NCBI RefSeq assembly: GCF_019704555.1
Contig: NZ_AP024745.1
Location: 3,852,501-3,916,500, forward strand
Reading direction: 5' to 3'
Source of the DNA: Actinoplanes sp. L3-i22
GTDB taxonomy: Bacteria; Actinomycetota; Actinomycetes; Mycobacteriales; Micromonosporaceae
Length of the DNA: 64,000 bases
Below, in pieces: positions 48,886-57,158 of this stretch (the stretch's first letter is position 1; every line of letters begins with the position of its first letter). The notes under the pieces are model-generated. The model made no database searches. It was not told where the DNA came from and saw only the letters and a list, made by a program, of their open reading frames with translations. A program made the translations under genes and the position numbers.

Positions 48886-49482
48886 TCAGCGGGGGACGGC
48901 GCGCAGGGCCAGGTCGACCGTGGCGTGCAGGGCGGCGCGGCCGACTCCCGCGGTGGCGTGCACGGCGTTGCCCTCGCTGACCACCATCACGTAGCGGGCC
49001 AGGGCGACCGGATCCGTCCCGGCGGGCAGGTCGCCCTCGGTCACCGCGCGGGTGAGGCGCTCGGCCAGGGCCGCCTCACCGGCCAGCCGGCTCGCGGCCA
49101 GGAACTGCGCGATGTGGCCGTCGTCGCTGCCGCAGGCCAGCCCGCCCTGGATCGACAGGCATCCGGCGGGGCGATCTTCCCTGGTCAGCGCGTCGGCGTT
49201 GGCTCGGAGAAAGGCTTCGATCACGGTGTACGCGGTGGGCTGCGCCAGGGCGGCCCGCGCGTAGGCCATGTCGAACTCGGCGTAGCGGGTGACCGCGCGC
49301 CGGAACAGCTCGTCCTTGTTGCCGTACGCCGCGTACATGCTCGTGCGGTTGATGCCCATCGCCGCGGTCAGGTCGCTGAGCGACGCGCCCTCGTAGCCCT
49401 GGCGCCAGAACACCTCGACGGCCCGGTCCAGGGCCGCGTCGGCGTCGAAGCCCCGCGGCCGTCCGCGCTCCCTGGTGGTCAT
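48886..49482 (-). CDS. TetR-family repressor
   Basis: 198 residues, ATG. The DNA-binding part is ALDRAVEVFWRQGYEGASLSDL, then MGINRTSMYAAYGNKDELF (residues about 17-58), the TetR helix-turn-helix. The ligand domain contains GCLSIQGGLACGS near 105-117, typical of the AcrR-like branch. It is divergent from the LLM-SDR pair across 120 bp that hold two matching operator sites, so it very likely represses both itself and that pair. Confidence 0.88.
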   Translation of the reverse strand: MTTRERGRPRGFDADAALDRAVEVFWRQGYEGASLSDLTAAMGINRTSMYAAYGNKDELFRRAVTRYAEFDMAYARAALAQPTAYTVIEAFLRANADALTREDRPAGCLSIQGGLACGSDDGHIAQFLAASRLAGEAALAERLTRAVTEGDLPAGTDPVALARYVMVVSEGNAVHATAGVGRAALHATVDLALRAVPR

Positions 49483-49520
49483 CCCGGTGCCTCCCCGTCG
49501 TCGTGACGCACCTCATCTTA

Positions 49521-49589
49521 ACCGATCGGTACAGAAATAACCGGTCGCGTGCTAGCGTTCCGTCATTCGGTACCGAGCGGTACGGAAAT
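49521..49589. promoter_or_regulatory. Two TetR operator copies between tetR and the LLM gene
   Basis: ACCGATCGGTACAGAAAT (49521-49538) and ACCGAGCGGTACGGAAAT (49572-49589) are the same site with three changes, 51 bp apart in the same orientation. The core ACCGATCGGT is a palindrome. One copy lies near each gene's start, as expected for divergent repression. Confidence 0.7.
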
Positions 49590-49602
49590 GGGGGGCAGGA
49601 TC

Positions 49603-50436
49603 ATGGAGACTCTGGGGCGCGTCGGCGTCTGGAGCATGGAGTTACGCGGCGCCGGGCGACCGGCGGTGCGGGACGCCGCGGCCGAGCTGGACCAGCTCGG
49701 GTGGCGCACGATCTGGCTGCCCGGCCTGGACGGGGCCGGCGTCCTCGACGACGTCGACCACCTGCTGGCCGCCGCGCCGCACAGCCAGGTGGTCACCGGG
49801 GTCCTGAACATCTGGGGACAGCCGGCCGCGGACCTGGCCCCGTGGGCCGCGGCCCGCGCGGACCGGGTCCTGCTCGGACTCGGCATCGGCAGTCCCGCCG
49901 GGGCGGCCGCGCACGGGCAGGACTACGGCAGCCCGGTCGCCTCGATGCGGCACTACCTGGACCGGCTCGGGCCGGGCCGGCAGCTGCTCGGGGCACTCGG
50001 GCCGAAGATGGTCGACCTGGCGGTCACCCGCACCGCCGGCTGGCATCCGTTCCTGGTGACCCCGGACTACGTGTCGGCGTACCGGGGGCAGGTCGGACCG
50101 AGCCCGCTGATCGCGCCGCATCAGGCGGTCTTCCTCGGCACGGACGTCGCCGAGGCGCGGGCGGCGGCCCGGGCCGGCATCGGGATGTTCCTGGGCTTCC
50201 CGACCTACCGCGCCAACCTCAAACGCCTGGGCTTCACCGACGACGACCTGGTGCCCGGCGGGAGCGACCGGCTCATCGACGCGCTGGTCGCGCACGGGAC
50301 CGCCGACGACATCGCCCGGCGGGTCCGCGAACACCTCGACGCGGGGGCGGACCACGTCGCCGTACACGTGCTCGGATCCGCTGTTCCTCCCCTCACGCAG
50401 TGGCGTGAGCTGGCATTTCTTTCGAAGGAGAACTGA
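49603..50436 (+). CDS. LLM-class F420-dependent oxidoreductase
   Basis: 277 residues from ATG 49603, after GGGGGCAGGA; the frame opens earlier but through the operators. The luciferase-like barrel shows LGRVGVWSMELRG at the start, LGWRTIWLPGLDG near 31-43, GLGIGSPAGAAAHGQDYGSP near 92-111 and AGWHPFLVTPDYV near 146-158. It is a compact version of the family (300-350 is common). The SDR starts 2 bp past its stop, so the two enzymes probably act on the same compound. Confidence 0.85.
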   Translation: METLGRVGVWSMELRGAGRPAVRDAAAELDQLGWRTIWLPGLDGAGVLDDVDHLLAAAPHSQVVTGVLNIWGQPAADLAPWAAARADRVLLGLGIGSPAGAAAHGQDYGSPVASMRHYLDRLGPGRQLLGALGPKMVDLAVTRTAGWHPFLVTPDYVSAYRGQVGPSPLIAPHQAVFLGTDVAEARAAARAGIGMFLGFPTYRANLKRLGFTDDDLVPGGSDRLIDALVAHGTADDIARRVREHLDAGADHVAVHVLGSAVPPLTQWRELAFLSKEN

Positions 50437-50438
50437 TC

Positions 50439-51176
50439 ATGACCAAGACCGCACTCGTCACCGGCGCCACCTCCGGCATCGGCCTGGCCGCCGCCCGCCG
50501 CCTGGCCGCGGACGGCACGCACGTCTTCCTGACCGGCCGCCGGCAGGACGCGCTCGACGAGGCCGTCGCCTCGATCGGCGCGAACGCCACCGGGATCCGC
50601 GCCGACGTGGCGAACCTGGACGACCTCGCCCGGGTCGCCGACGAGATCCGGCGCCGCGGCGACGGGCTCGACGTGCTGTTCGCCAACGCCGGCGGGGGCG
50701 AGTTCGCCGGGCTCGGGGACATCACCTGGCAGCACTACGCGGACACGTTCAACACCAACGTGGGCGGCACGCTGTTCACCGTGCAGACCGTGCTGCCGCT
50801 GCTCAACCGGGGTGCGTCGGTGATCATCACGAGCTCGAACATCGACGTGAAGGGGGCCGCGTCGTTCAGCGTCTACGCGGCCAGCAAGGCGGCGCTGCGC
50901 TCGTTCACCCGCAGCTGGGCGGCGGAGCTGGTGGGCCGGGAGATCCGGGTCAACAGCATCGCGCCCGGACCGATCGAGACGCCCGGCCTCAGCGGCCTGG
51001 CCCCCGACCCGGCCGCCGCCGAGCAGCTGCTCAAGGGGCTGGCCAGCGGGGTGCCGATGAACCGCCTGGGCAAGCCGTCGGAGATCGCCGACGTGGTCGC
51101 GTTCCTGGCCTCGGACGCCAGCTCGTTCATGACCGGCGCGGAGGTCTACGTGGACGGCGGCGCCAGCCAGGTCTGA
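50439..51176 (+). CDS. Classical SDR oxidoreductase
   Basis: 245 residues with GAAGGAG upstream. The full motif set is present: TGATSGIG near 8-15, NAGGG near 84-88, Ser in ITSSNIDVKG near 131-140, YAASKAAL near 148-155, and NSIAPGPIETPG near 173-184. The C-terminal substrate-side segment ends VYVDGGASQV. It is transcribed with the LLM gene under the divergent TetR repressor. The pattern is like xenobiotic or antibiotic detoxification pairs. Confidence 0.88.
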   Translation: MTKTALVTGATSGIGLAAARRLAADGTHVFLTGRRQDALDEAVASIGANATGIRADVANLDDLARVADEIRRRGDGLDVLFANAGGGEFAGLGDITWQHYADTFNTNVGGTLFTVQTVLPLLNRGASVIITSSNIDVKGAASFSVYAASKAALRSFTRSWAAELVGREIRVNSIAPGPIETPGLSGLAPDPAAAEQLLKGLASGVPMNRLGKPSEIADVVAFLASDASSFMTGAEVYVDGGASQV

Positions 51177-51228
51177 CCGGCCCGGGACCCCGGCCCGGGC
51201 GCGGACCGGGGTCCCGCCTCGACCACGG

Positions 51229-51654
51229 GTGGCAATATTGCCGATCGTGGATGCCAGACAGCTCATGCCGATCGACGTCGACCTCACCCTCCCCACCGGA
51301 GTGCCGGTCGAGCTGGTCGACGTGACCGCGGCGGGTTTCGAGCCCGGCCGGCTCGCGGGCGCGCCGGAGCTCGCCTATCTCAGCCTGGCCGGCAACACCG
51401 AGCCGGTCCGGATCGCCGGGCTGGCCGCGGTGCCCGGCCTGCTCCGGCTGGACGTCTCCGGCGCGGCCGTCGCCGACCTGCCCGCGATCGCGGCGTTCCC
51501 GGCGCTGCGGGTGCTGTCGCTCAACGGCGCTCAGTGGCAGACCCTGCTGGACTCCGGGTGGAGCCCGCGCGGGCTGGCCGCCGCGCGACTCACCGGCCCG
51601 CGCACCGCGGCGCAGGTGGCGATCTTCCAGAAGGCGACCGGGCAGGCCGGTTGA
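51229..51654 (+). CDS. Leucine-rich-repeat-like small protein
   Basis: 141 residues from GTG 51229; GTG 51247 is an alternative. Segments ELAYLSLAGNTEPVRIAGLA, GLLRLDVSGAAVADLPAIAA and ALRVLSLNGAQWQTLLDSGW show an LRR-like period of about 22-23 residues (LxxLxLxGxxxxxL). There is no signal or membrane segment. It has the look of a cytoplasmic protein-binding module. Function unknown. It ends 2 bp before the convergent reductase gene. Confidence 0.65.
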   Translation: MAILPIVDARQLMPIDVDLTLPTGVPVELVDVTAAGFEPGRLAGAPELAYLSLAGNTEPVRIAGLAAVPGLLRLDVSGAAVADLPAIAAFPALRVLSLNGAQWQTLLDSGWSPRGLAAARLTGPRTAAQVAIFQKATGQAG

Positions 51655-51655
51655 G

Positions 51656-52123
51656 TCAGCGCAGGCTCAGCCGGAACGACCGGGCCCCGGCGGCCCAGGC
51701 CAGGTGCAGGTCGGCCGGCTCCGGTTCGCCCTGGTCGTCGAGGCCGATGTGGTTGAAGCCGGCGAAGTTGTGGTTGTCGCGCGCGATGATCGCGTAGTCC
51801 GCGACCACCTCGGCCTCGCCGGTGTGCACGACCACGTCGGCCCGGCGTTTGCGGCCCTTGAACCGGACCTCGACCGGCTCGCCGGTGCGCAGATTCCGGC
51901 CCCACCCGAACGGCGACCCGATCAGCAGGGTCCCCTCGTGCCGCGTGTAGGCGACCGGGACGGTGTACCGCTTACCGGACTTGCGACCGACCACGTACAG
52001 CGTGATCAGGCGCCGGCCGATGCCGCGCGAGATCAGCGGCGTCCGCAGCAGCCCGCGGACGATCCGGTTCGCGACGCCCTGCAGGGCGAGGGTCTGCGCC
52101 CGGCCCGCCTGCTCCTCGGCCAT
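51656..52123 (-). CDS. F420-dependent nitroreductase-type protein (DUF385/Ddn-like)
   Basis: 155 residues, ATG. The family pattern is visible as ITLYVVGRKSGKRYTVPVAY near 40-59, HEGTLLIGSPFGWGRNL near 62-78, and DYAIIARDNHNFAGFNHIGL near 108-127. Members of this split-barrel family reduce substrates with F420H2 or bind other flavins. An inverted repeat (52154-52178) lies in front. It is one of several F420-linked genes in this part of the window. Confidence 0.8.
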   Translation of the reverse strand: MAEEQAGRAQTLALQGVANRIVRGLLRTPLISRGIGRRLITLYVVGRKSGKRYTVPVAYTRHEGTLLIGSPFGWGRNLRTGEPVEVRFKGRKRRADVVVHTGEAEVVADYAIIARDNHNFAGFNHIGLDDQGEPEPADLHLAWAAGARSFRLSLR

Positions 52124-52153
52124 ACCGCGACTCTTCCGGACCTCCGCCGCCGC

Positions 52154-52178
52154 CGCAAGACCCGATCAAAATCTTGCG
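52154..52178. promoter_or_regulatory. Inverted repeat CGCAAGA-N11-TCTTGCG
   Basis: The arms are exact (52154-52160 and 52172-52178). The site lies 31 bp upstream of the DUF385 gene start and 41 bp past the stop of the next gene upstream, so it could be an operator or a terminator. A third partial copy (GTAAGACCCG) sits at about 52189. Confidence 0.45.
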
Positions 52179-52218
52179 ACGGTACGGCGTAAGACCCGCC
52201 CCGCCCGCCGGAGTCCGC

Positions 52219-52734
52219 TCAGGTCAGCAGCCGGATCCGCGGTGTCTCGTGGTCGGTGGCGATCGGCTCCCCGCACTGCGCGCAGCCGACCGTGTGCGGC
52301 CGGCCCAGGTTCGTCTGGGTGGAGAAGGTGCCGGCCCCGAGCGGCTCCGGGCACAGGTACCCGAGGTGCAGCCGCACCCACGGCCTCGCGGTCAGGGCGA
52401 GCGCCGGCTCGTCCCGCTTGGCGTCGTGGAACGGCGCCCACCACTGGTCCACCACGGCACGCAGGACGGTCCGCCCGGATTCCCCGCTTCCTTCGAGATC
52501 GGTGCTGTCGAAAGCGGACACCCGCACCGGCGCCGGGTGCCGCGCGATCCACCCGGGCCGCCCGTCGCCGGAGCAGCTGCCCTCCTCGTCGCCGTGCTGC
52601 ACCTCGGTGGTGCGCCCGTTGCGCCGGCAGACGAAGCAGTCGAGGCTGATCTCGATCCGCCCGGTCCAGTGCACGTTGTGGGACCGGGCGCCGCCGAGCC
52701 CGAGGACGGCCGTCACTTCGATGGATCGCACCAT
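52219..52734 (-). CDS. Hypothetical protein with two CxxC pairs
   Basis: 171 residues, ATG 52734. Cys pairs occur in LDCFVCRRNGRTTEV near 31-45 and in VGCAQCGEPIATD near 149-161, suggesting one zinc-ribbon-like site formed by the two ends. The middle includes VVDQWWAPFHDAKRDEPALALTARPWVRLHLGYLCPE, which is not assigned. No membrane segment. It may belong to the same strand group as the LLM genes upstream, 31 bp away. Confidence 0.65.
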   Translation of the reverse strand: MVRSIEVTAVLGLGGARSHNVHWTGRIEISLDCFVCRRNGRTTEVQHGDEEGSCSGDGRPGWIARHPAPVRVSAFDSTDLEGSGESGRTVLRAVVDQWWAPFHDAKRDEPALALTARPWVRLHLGYLCPEPLGAGTFSTQTNLGRPHTVGCAQCGEPIATDHETPRIRLLT

Positions 52735-52765
52735 GGGTGGATCCTGGCACGCCGGTCCGCCCGGC

Positions 52766-53671
52766 TCAGCCCGGGCCGCCGCGCTCGGCGGCGACCAGCT
52801 CGCGCACGGCCGGGGCGACGTCCCCGGCGAACTCCTCGATCGCCGCCGGGTCGTCGCCGGCCAGGATGAACGTGCTGATCCCGTGTTCCAGGACCAGCCC
52901 GGCGAGGTCCTCGGCCCACTGCTCGGCCGGCCCGTTCAGGAACGAGCGCCCGAACCCGCTGAACGTCCCGTTGATGTTGAGCAGCCGGCGGACCTGCGCC
53001 GGGTCCCGGCCGGCCTCCCTGGCGCTGTCGTCGATGTGCTTGTTGATCGTGGCGTAGTCGCCCGGCCCGCCCTCCAGGTACGACAGCGACGGCAGCACCC
53101 CGTCCGCGGCCCGCCCGATCAGCCGCAGCATCCGCGGCTTGTACGCGCCGATCCAGATGCTCATGTCGTGCGCCGGCGCCGGCCCCCGCTTGAGCCCCTC
53201 GACCTGGTAGTACTCGCCGTGCACGTTGACCGGCCCGGGCCGGTCGGCGTCCCAGACCGCGCGGATCACCTTGATCGCCTCGCCGAGCGCGGAGACCGCC
53301 TGGCCGGGGGTGAGCCGCCGGGCGCCCATCGCCTCGATGCCGTCCCAGAACGCGCCGGCACCCAGCCCCAGCTCGATCCGCCCGCCGGTGAGCCGGTCCA
53401 GGCTCGCGTGGCTGCGGGCCAGCACGGCCGGCTGCCGCAGCGGCAGGCTGAGCACGTTGCCGCTGAGCCGGATGCGCTCGGTGCGCGCCGCCACGTACGA
53501 GATCAGCGTCCAGGTGTCGTGGAACTTCGGCAGGTACGGATGGTCCTGGAAAGTCGCCAGGTCGAGCCCGGCCCGGTCGGCGACGACGGCCAGCTCGACC
53601 GCCTGGTGCACCGGCTGCGCGGTGGGCGTGATGAACGTTCCGAAGAGCAGATCGTGGCCGTAGTCGGTCAT
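52766..53671 (-). CDS. LLM-class F420-dependent oxidoreductase, coupled to the fusion gene
   Basis: 301 residues; ATG 53671 overlaps the preceding stop (ATGA), so it is translated with the fusion protein. Barrel motifs are FGTFITPTAQPVHQAVELAV near 10-29, GLDLATFQDHPYLPKFHD near 35-52, LSGNVLSLPLRQPAVLARSHASLD near 69-92 and GRIELGLGAGAFWDGIEAMG near 97-116. It is a full stand-alone version of the domain found at the N-terminus of the fusion partner. A MarR gene at 55823 is the probable regulator. Confidence 0.85.
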   Translation of the reverse strand: MTDYGHDLLFGTFITPTAQPVHQAVELAVVADRAGLDLATFQDHPYLPKFHDTWTLISYVAARTERIRLSGNVLSLPLRQPAVLARSHASLDRLTGGRIELGLGAGAFWDGIEAMGARRLTPGQAVSALGEAIKVIRAVWDADRPGPVNVHGEYYQVEGLKRGPAPAHDMSIWIGAYKPRMLRLIGRAADGVLPSLSYLEGGPGDYATINKHIDDSAREAGRDPAQVRRLLNINGTFSGFGRSFLNGPAEQWAEDLAGLVLEHGISTFILAGDDPAAIEEFAGDVAPAVRELVAAERGGPG

Positions 53672-55740
53672 CGGGTCGCCGCCTTGATGTTGAAGTTGTC
53701 GCGGAACAGGTTGCCCGGGTCGTAGCGGTGCTTGAGCTCGCGCAGTCGGTCGAGGGTGGCCGGCGGGAACGCGGCCTCGACGGTCGCCACGCTCTGATCG
53801 GTGTCGAAGCTCAGATAGAGACCCTCGAAATGACCGGCCAGGGTGGCCCAGCCGGCGTCCACCCGGCGCTTCGAGGAGCCCATCACGATCACCGAGAAGT
53901 TCGCCGAGCGATGGGCGTAGGCGGTCTCCTCCGGCGCGACGTCGGCCACCGCGCCACCGACCGTGCGGATCTGGAACCAGTGCACCGCCCCACTGGCCAG
54001 CAGGTCCATCGCGGCCCGCGCGAACTCCGGGGTGAGGTGCTCGATCAGGCCGGACCGGGAGACCGGCTCGCCCGCCCCCTGGTGGTAGCCGCCGTCGGCG
54101 GCGTTCGAGATCACCCCGGTGTACGGCGTGAGCACCACGTTCTGCTGGTACAGCGGCGCGATCTGCGCGATCGGCTGCAGCTGCTCGATGATCGTCTCCG
54201 GGTCGTCGTTGTCGACCACAGCCATCAGCTGCGCGAACGCCGGCTGCCCGGGCCGCGGCGGCCCCATGATCAGCTGGCCGCTGACGTCGCGCGGCGCCTC
54301 CTCGATCGCCCGGCCCCACTTGACCAGCAGCTCGGCCGGGTCGTCGGCGGCCATCACGAGCTGGGCGAAGCCGACGTTGCCGACCTCGTACACCTCGAAC
54401 TCGAACGAGGTGACCACGCCGAAGTTCGCGCCGGCGCCGCGGACCGCCCAGAACAGGTCGGCGTTCTCGCTCGCCGAGGCGCGCACCACGCGGCCGTCGG
54501 CGAGCACCATCTCCACCGCGGTCAGGTGATCGATGGTCAGCCCGTGCTTGCGGGCCAGCCAGCCGACCCCGCCGGCGGTGGCCAGCCCGCCGACGCCGAC
54601 GCCGCCGTAGTCGCCGGAGCTCAGCGCCCAGCCGAACGGGTCGAGGGCCTGCGCGACGTCCATCCAGCGGGCGCCCGGACCGACTCTGATCAGCCGCCGG
54701 GACTCGTCGAGGATCTCGATCGTGTTCATCGCGGCGAGGCTGACCACGATGCCGCCGTCGTTCGTGGACCGGCCGCTGACCCCGTGCCCGGCACTGCGCA
54801 GGCCGAACGGCAGGTCCGGGTGCGCGCGGACGAACGCCAGCGCGTCGATGACCTCGGCGGTCGTGCGCGGGCGCAGGACCAGGCCGGGGGAGCCGCCCCG
54901 CATGTAGGTCGAGCGGACCCGCGGGTAGTCCAGGTCGCCGGGCTCGACCGCGGTGGCGGCCAGGCTCGCGGGCACGCCGTCGTAGTCGATGCCGGGGCGG
55001 CGCTTCGCCCGTACCGAAGCGGGTCTGAAAAGCTCTGAGCCGGCGCCGGACCGCATGGTCTCCCAGGGAGTCAGCTCGGGCAGTTCGTCCGCGCGCACCA
55101 GGAAGGTGTCCGCGCCGAGCGCGGCGAGCTCGGCCGGGCCGAGGCCCGGACCGACGATCAGAACCCGCCGGATTTCCCCAGGGTCACGGTCCGCCTCGAT
55201 CGCCGCCGCATCAATTGACTTGTACGCCGTGGCCAACTCATCCGCGCTGATCAGGTCGAGGTCGGCAACCCAGGCATCGGCCGTGCGCCCGGCCAGCCGC
55301 AGCGACCGCTGATCGCTCCCGGTCAGCCAGAGCGGGATGCGGTGCGCCGGCAGCGGCCCGCGCTGGGCCTTGGGCACGTGGTGGTGCGCCCCGGCGAAGC
55401 GCAGCGGCCCGGCCTCCCCGGCGTCCAGCACCCCGCGCACGATCGCGGCCACCTCGTCCAGGTGCTCGCCGGTCAGCGCCAGGCTCAGCCGCCCGCCGGA
55501 GAGCAGGTCGAGGCTGGCCGCGGCGCGGGCGAGCACGGCCGGCTCCCGGCTCGCGACGCTCAGCCCGGTCGCGACCAGGCCGATCGTGGCGGTGTGGCCG
55601 GCGATCCAGGTCAGCAGCGTCCAGTCGTCACCGCCGTCGGGTGCCCCGGGGACCGCGACCAGGTCGTAGCCCAGCTCCTCGGCCCGGCGCGCCCCGGCCA
55701 CCGAGGTGACCAGCGCGCCGAATCGGGTTGGATGTGTCAT
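53668..55740 (-). CDS. Fusion: LLM (luciferase-like) domain plus BBE-type FAD oxidase
   Basis: 690 residues with a GTGGAGGA site. Residues about 1-215 are a shortened LLM domain (TRFGALVTSVAGARRAEELG, VATGLSVASREPAVLARAAASLD, GRLSLALTGEHLDEV). Residues about 250-690 are a PCMH/BBE oxidase: PFGLRSAGHGVSGRS near 311-325 carries the flavin-linking His position, GDYGGVGVGGLATAGGVGWLARKHGL near 378-403, GAGANFGVVTSFEF near 430-443, and a terminal HRYDPGNLFRDNFNI. The first half is shorter than stand-alone LLM enzymes (about 300). Fusion of a deazaflavin-type and an FAD-type redox domain suggests sequential reactions on one substrate. Confidence 0.85.
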   Translation of the reverse strand: MTHPTRFGALVTSVAGARRAEELGYDLVAVPGAPDGGDDWTLLTWIAGHTATIGLVATGLSVASREPAVLARAAASLDLLSGGRLSLALTGEHLDEVAAIVRGVLDAGEAGPLRFAGAHHHVPKAQRGPLPAHRIPLWLTGSDQRSLRLAGRTADAWVADLDLISADELATAYKSIDAAAIEADRDPGEIRRVLIVGPGLGPAELAALGADTFLVRADELPELTPWETMRSGAGSELFRPASVRAKRRPGIDYDGVPASLAATAVEPGDLDYPRVRSTYMRGGSPGLVLRPRTTAEVIDALAFVRAHPDLPFGLRSAGHGVSGRSTNDGGIVVSLAAMNTIEILDESRRLIRVGPGARWMDVAQALDPFGWALSSGDYGGVGVGGLATAGGVGWLARKHGLTIDHLTAVEMVLADGRVVRASASENADLFWAVRGAGANFGVVTSFEFEVYEVGNVGFAQLVMAADDPAELLVKWGRAIEEAPRDVSGQLIMGPPRPGQPAFAQLMAVVDNDDPETIIEQLQPIAQIAPLYQQNVVLTPYTGVISNAADGGYHQGAGEPVSRSGLIEHLTPEFARAAMDLLASGAVHWFQIRTVGGAVADVAPEETAYAHRSANFSVIVMGSSKRRVDAGWATLAGHFEGLYLSFDTDQSVATVEAAFPPATLDRLRELKHRYDPGNLFRDNFNIKAATR

Positions 55741-55755
55741 CGCGGTCCTCCACGG

Positions 55756-55785
55756 GTTGATGCGTCAACTAGTTGATACATCAAC
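55756..55785. promoter_or_regulatory. Tandem palindromes for the MarR regulator
   Basis: GTTGATGCGTCAAC (55756-55769) and GTTGATACATCAAC (55772-55785) are two 14-bp palindromes separated by TA. A third palindrome, TCAACTAGTTGA, straddles them. They lie between the fusion gene and marR, 15 bp from the fusion gene's start, a classical position for a MarR repressor. Confidence 0.75.
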
Positions 55786-55822
55786 CCGGACCTGATCTGC
55801 AAACGGACGTAGGATTCCGATC

Positions 55823-56257
55823 GTGACCCCCGATGTTCTCAGCACCTGGCAGGCGTACCAGCGCATGCGGGTGCTGCTCAACGGCCAGATCAACCGGGAG
55901 CTGGGCCGCTCGACCGGCCTGTCGGAAGCCGACTTCGACATCCTGTTCTTCATCGAGCAGTCCGGCGAGACCAGCGTCCGCTCGGTCGCCCTGCGCTGCG
56001 GCCTGGCCTGGGAGAAGTCACGCCTGTCCCACCAGCTGCGCCGGATGGAGCAGCGCGGCCTGATCGAGAAGGCCCCCGGCGCGGTCATCCACCTGACCGA
56101 AAAGGGTCGCGCCCAGATCACCGCCGCGCGGGACTGCCACGAGGCCGCGGTCCGCCGCTACTTCGGCGACGTGCTGACCGCCGAGCAGCTCGCCACCCTG
56201 GCCACCATCTCCGAACGGGTGGTCGCCGGCCTGCCCCGTTCGCACAGCGGACACTAG
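55823..56257 (+). CDS. MarR-family repressor
   Basis: 144 residues, GTG start. The winged helix is SVRSVALRCGLAWEKSRLSHQLRRMEQRGLIEK (about 53-85), with the wing AVIHLTEKGRAQI. Flanking helices form the dimer interface. It is divergent from the LLM-FAD fusion gene and faces the tandem palindromes at 55756-55785, so it most likely represses both directions until a substrate binds. Confidence 0.88.
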   Translation: MTPDVLSTWQAYQRMRVLLNGQINRELGRSTGLSEADFDILFFIEQSGETSVRSVALRCGLAWEKSRLSHQLRRMEQRGLIEKAPGAVIHLTEKGRAQITAARDCHEAAVRRYFGDVLTAEQLATLATISERVVAGLPRSHSGH

Positions 56258-56289
56258 CGCGGCGCCGCCGGCAGCGCCGGCGGCGGACC

Positions 56290-57084
56290 TCAGCGCGGCG
56301 CCACCAGCAGCGGCTGCGCGATCCGGCACAGCAGGCCGTGGTCGTCGCTCATCGTGCCGCCGGCGATGCCGGTGCCGTCCGGCCCGATCGTGGTCGCCAC
56401 GTCCAGGAACATCCACGGCGACGCGGGCGCCCGCTGCACGGTGACGGTCAGCGTCGGCGGGATGAACAGCCACCCGGTCAGCGGCACCTCGCCGGACAGC
56501 CCGTTCGCCGAGTCAGCGACCACCAGCATCCGCTGCAGTGCCCCGGTCTCCTCGCCGTCGACCAGCGGAATCCGCACCCGGGTCCAGACCTGCGCCGGGC
56601 CGAGCCGGTTGAAGCCGCTCTCGACGAACCGCCACTCGATGGCCTCGCCGTAGCCCCACCCGGCGCCGACCCCCTCGAAGTAGACCTCCGGCGCCGGCGT
56701 CGCCCCCGGCAGCGGCGGTGGCGTCAGGGCCGGCGTCGCCACGTGCGCGGTCGCCCCCGGCTGCTGCCGGATCCGCCACGCGGACGCCTGCACGGCGAGC
56801 TTGCCGTTCGCGTACAGCTTCGCCTCGACCAGCTCGACCCGCCGCCCGGGCCGCACCACCCGCGCCTCGGTCCGGATCCGCCCCTGCGGAATCCCGCCGA
56901 GAAAGTCCACGCTGATCCGCGCGATCGGCAGCCCCTCGTCCGGGTCGCACCGCTCGATCGCCCGGGCCAGCAGCGCGGCCGGCGGCCCACCGTGCTGCAG
57001 GCTGAAGTCCCACGGGCTGGCGGTCGCCGGCGTCGACTCGAACTCGTCGTCCCCCACCGGCAGATAGAACGCCTTCTCGCTCAT
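56290..57084 (-). CDS. Double-hotdog acyl-CoA thioesterase family protein
   Basis: 264 residues, ATG. The first hotdog shows the family motif QHGGPPAALLARAIERCD near 30-47 and IARISVDFLGGIPQGRIRTEARVVRPGRRVELVEAKLY near 54-91. The second half includes SGEVPLTGWLFIPPTLTVTVQR and AGGTMSDDHGLLCRIAQPL. This matches the TesB-like actinobacterial thioesterase group, which hydrolyses acyl-CoA thioesters. It stands alone, 33 bp from the convergent marR gene. Confidence 0.82.
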   Translation of the reverse strand: MSEKAFYLPVGDDEFESTPATASPWDFSLQHGGPPAALLARAIERCDPDEGLPIARISVDFLGGIPQGRIRTEARVVRPGRRVELVEAKLYANGKLAVQASAWRIRQQPGATAHVATPALTPPPLPGATPAPEVYFEGVGAGWGYGEAIEWRFVESGFNRLGPAQVWTRVRIPLVDGEETGALQRMLVVADSANGLSGEVPLTGWLFIPPTLTVTVQRAPASPWMFLDVATTIGPDGTGIAGGTMSDDHGLLCRIAQPLLVAPR

Positions 57085-57158
57085 CCCCCGACTCTAGATC
57101 CCGGCCCCGTTGCCGGCTCCGGCTCGTTCCCGGCCCGTCTCAGTGGCCGGGCGCCAGG

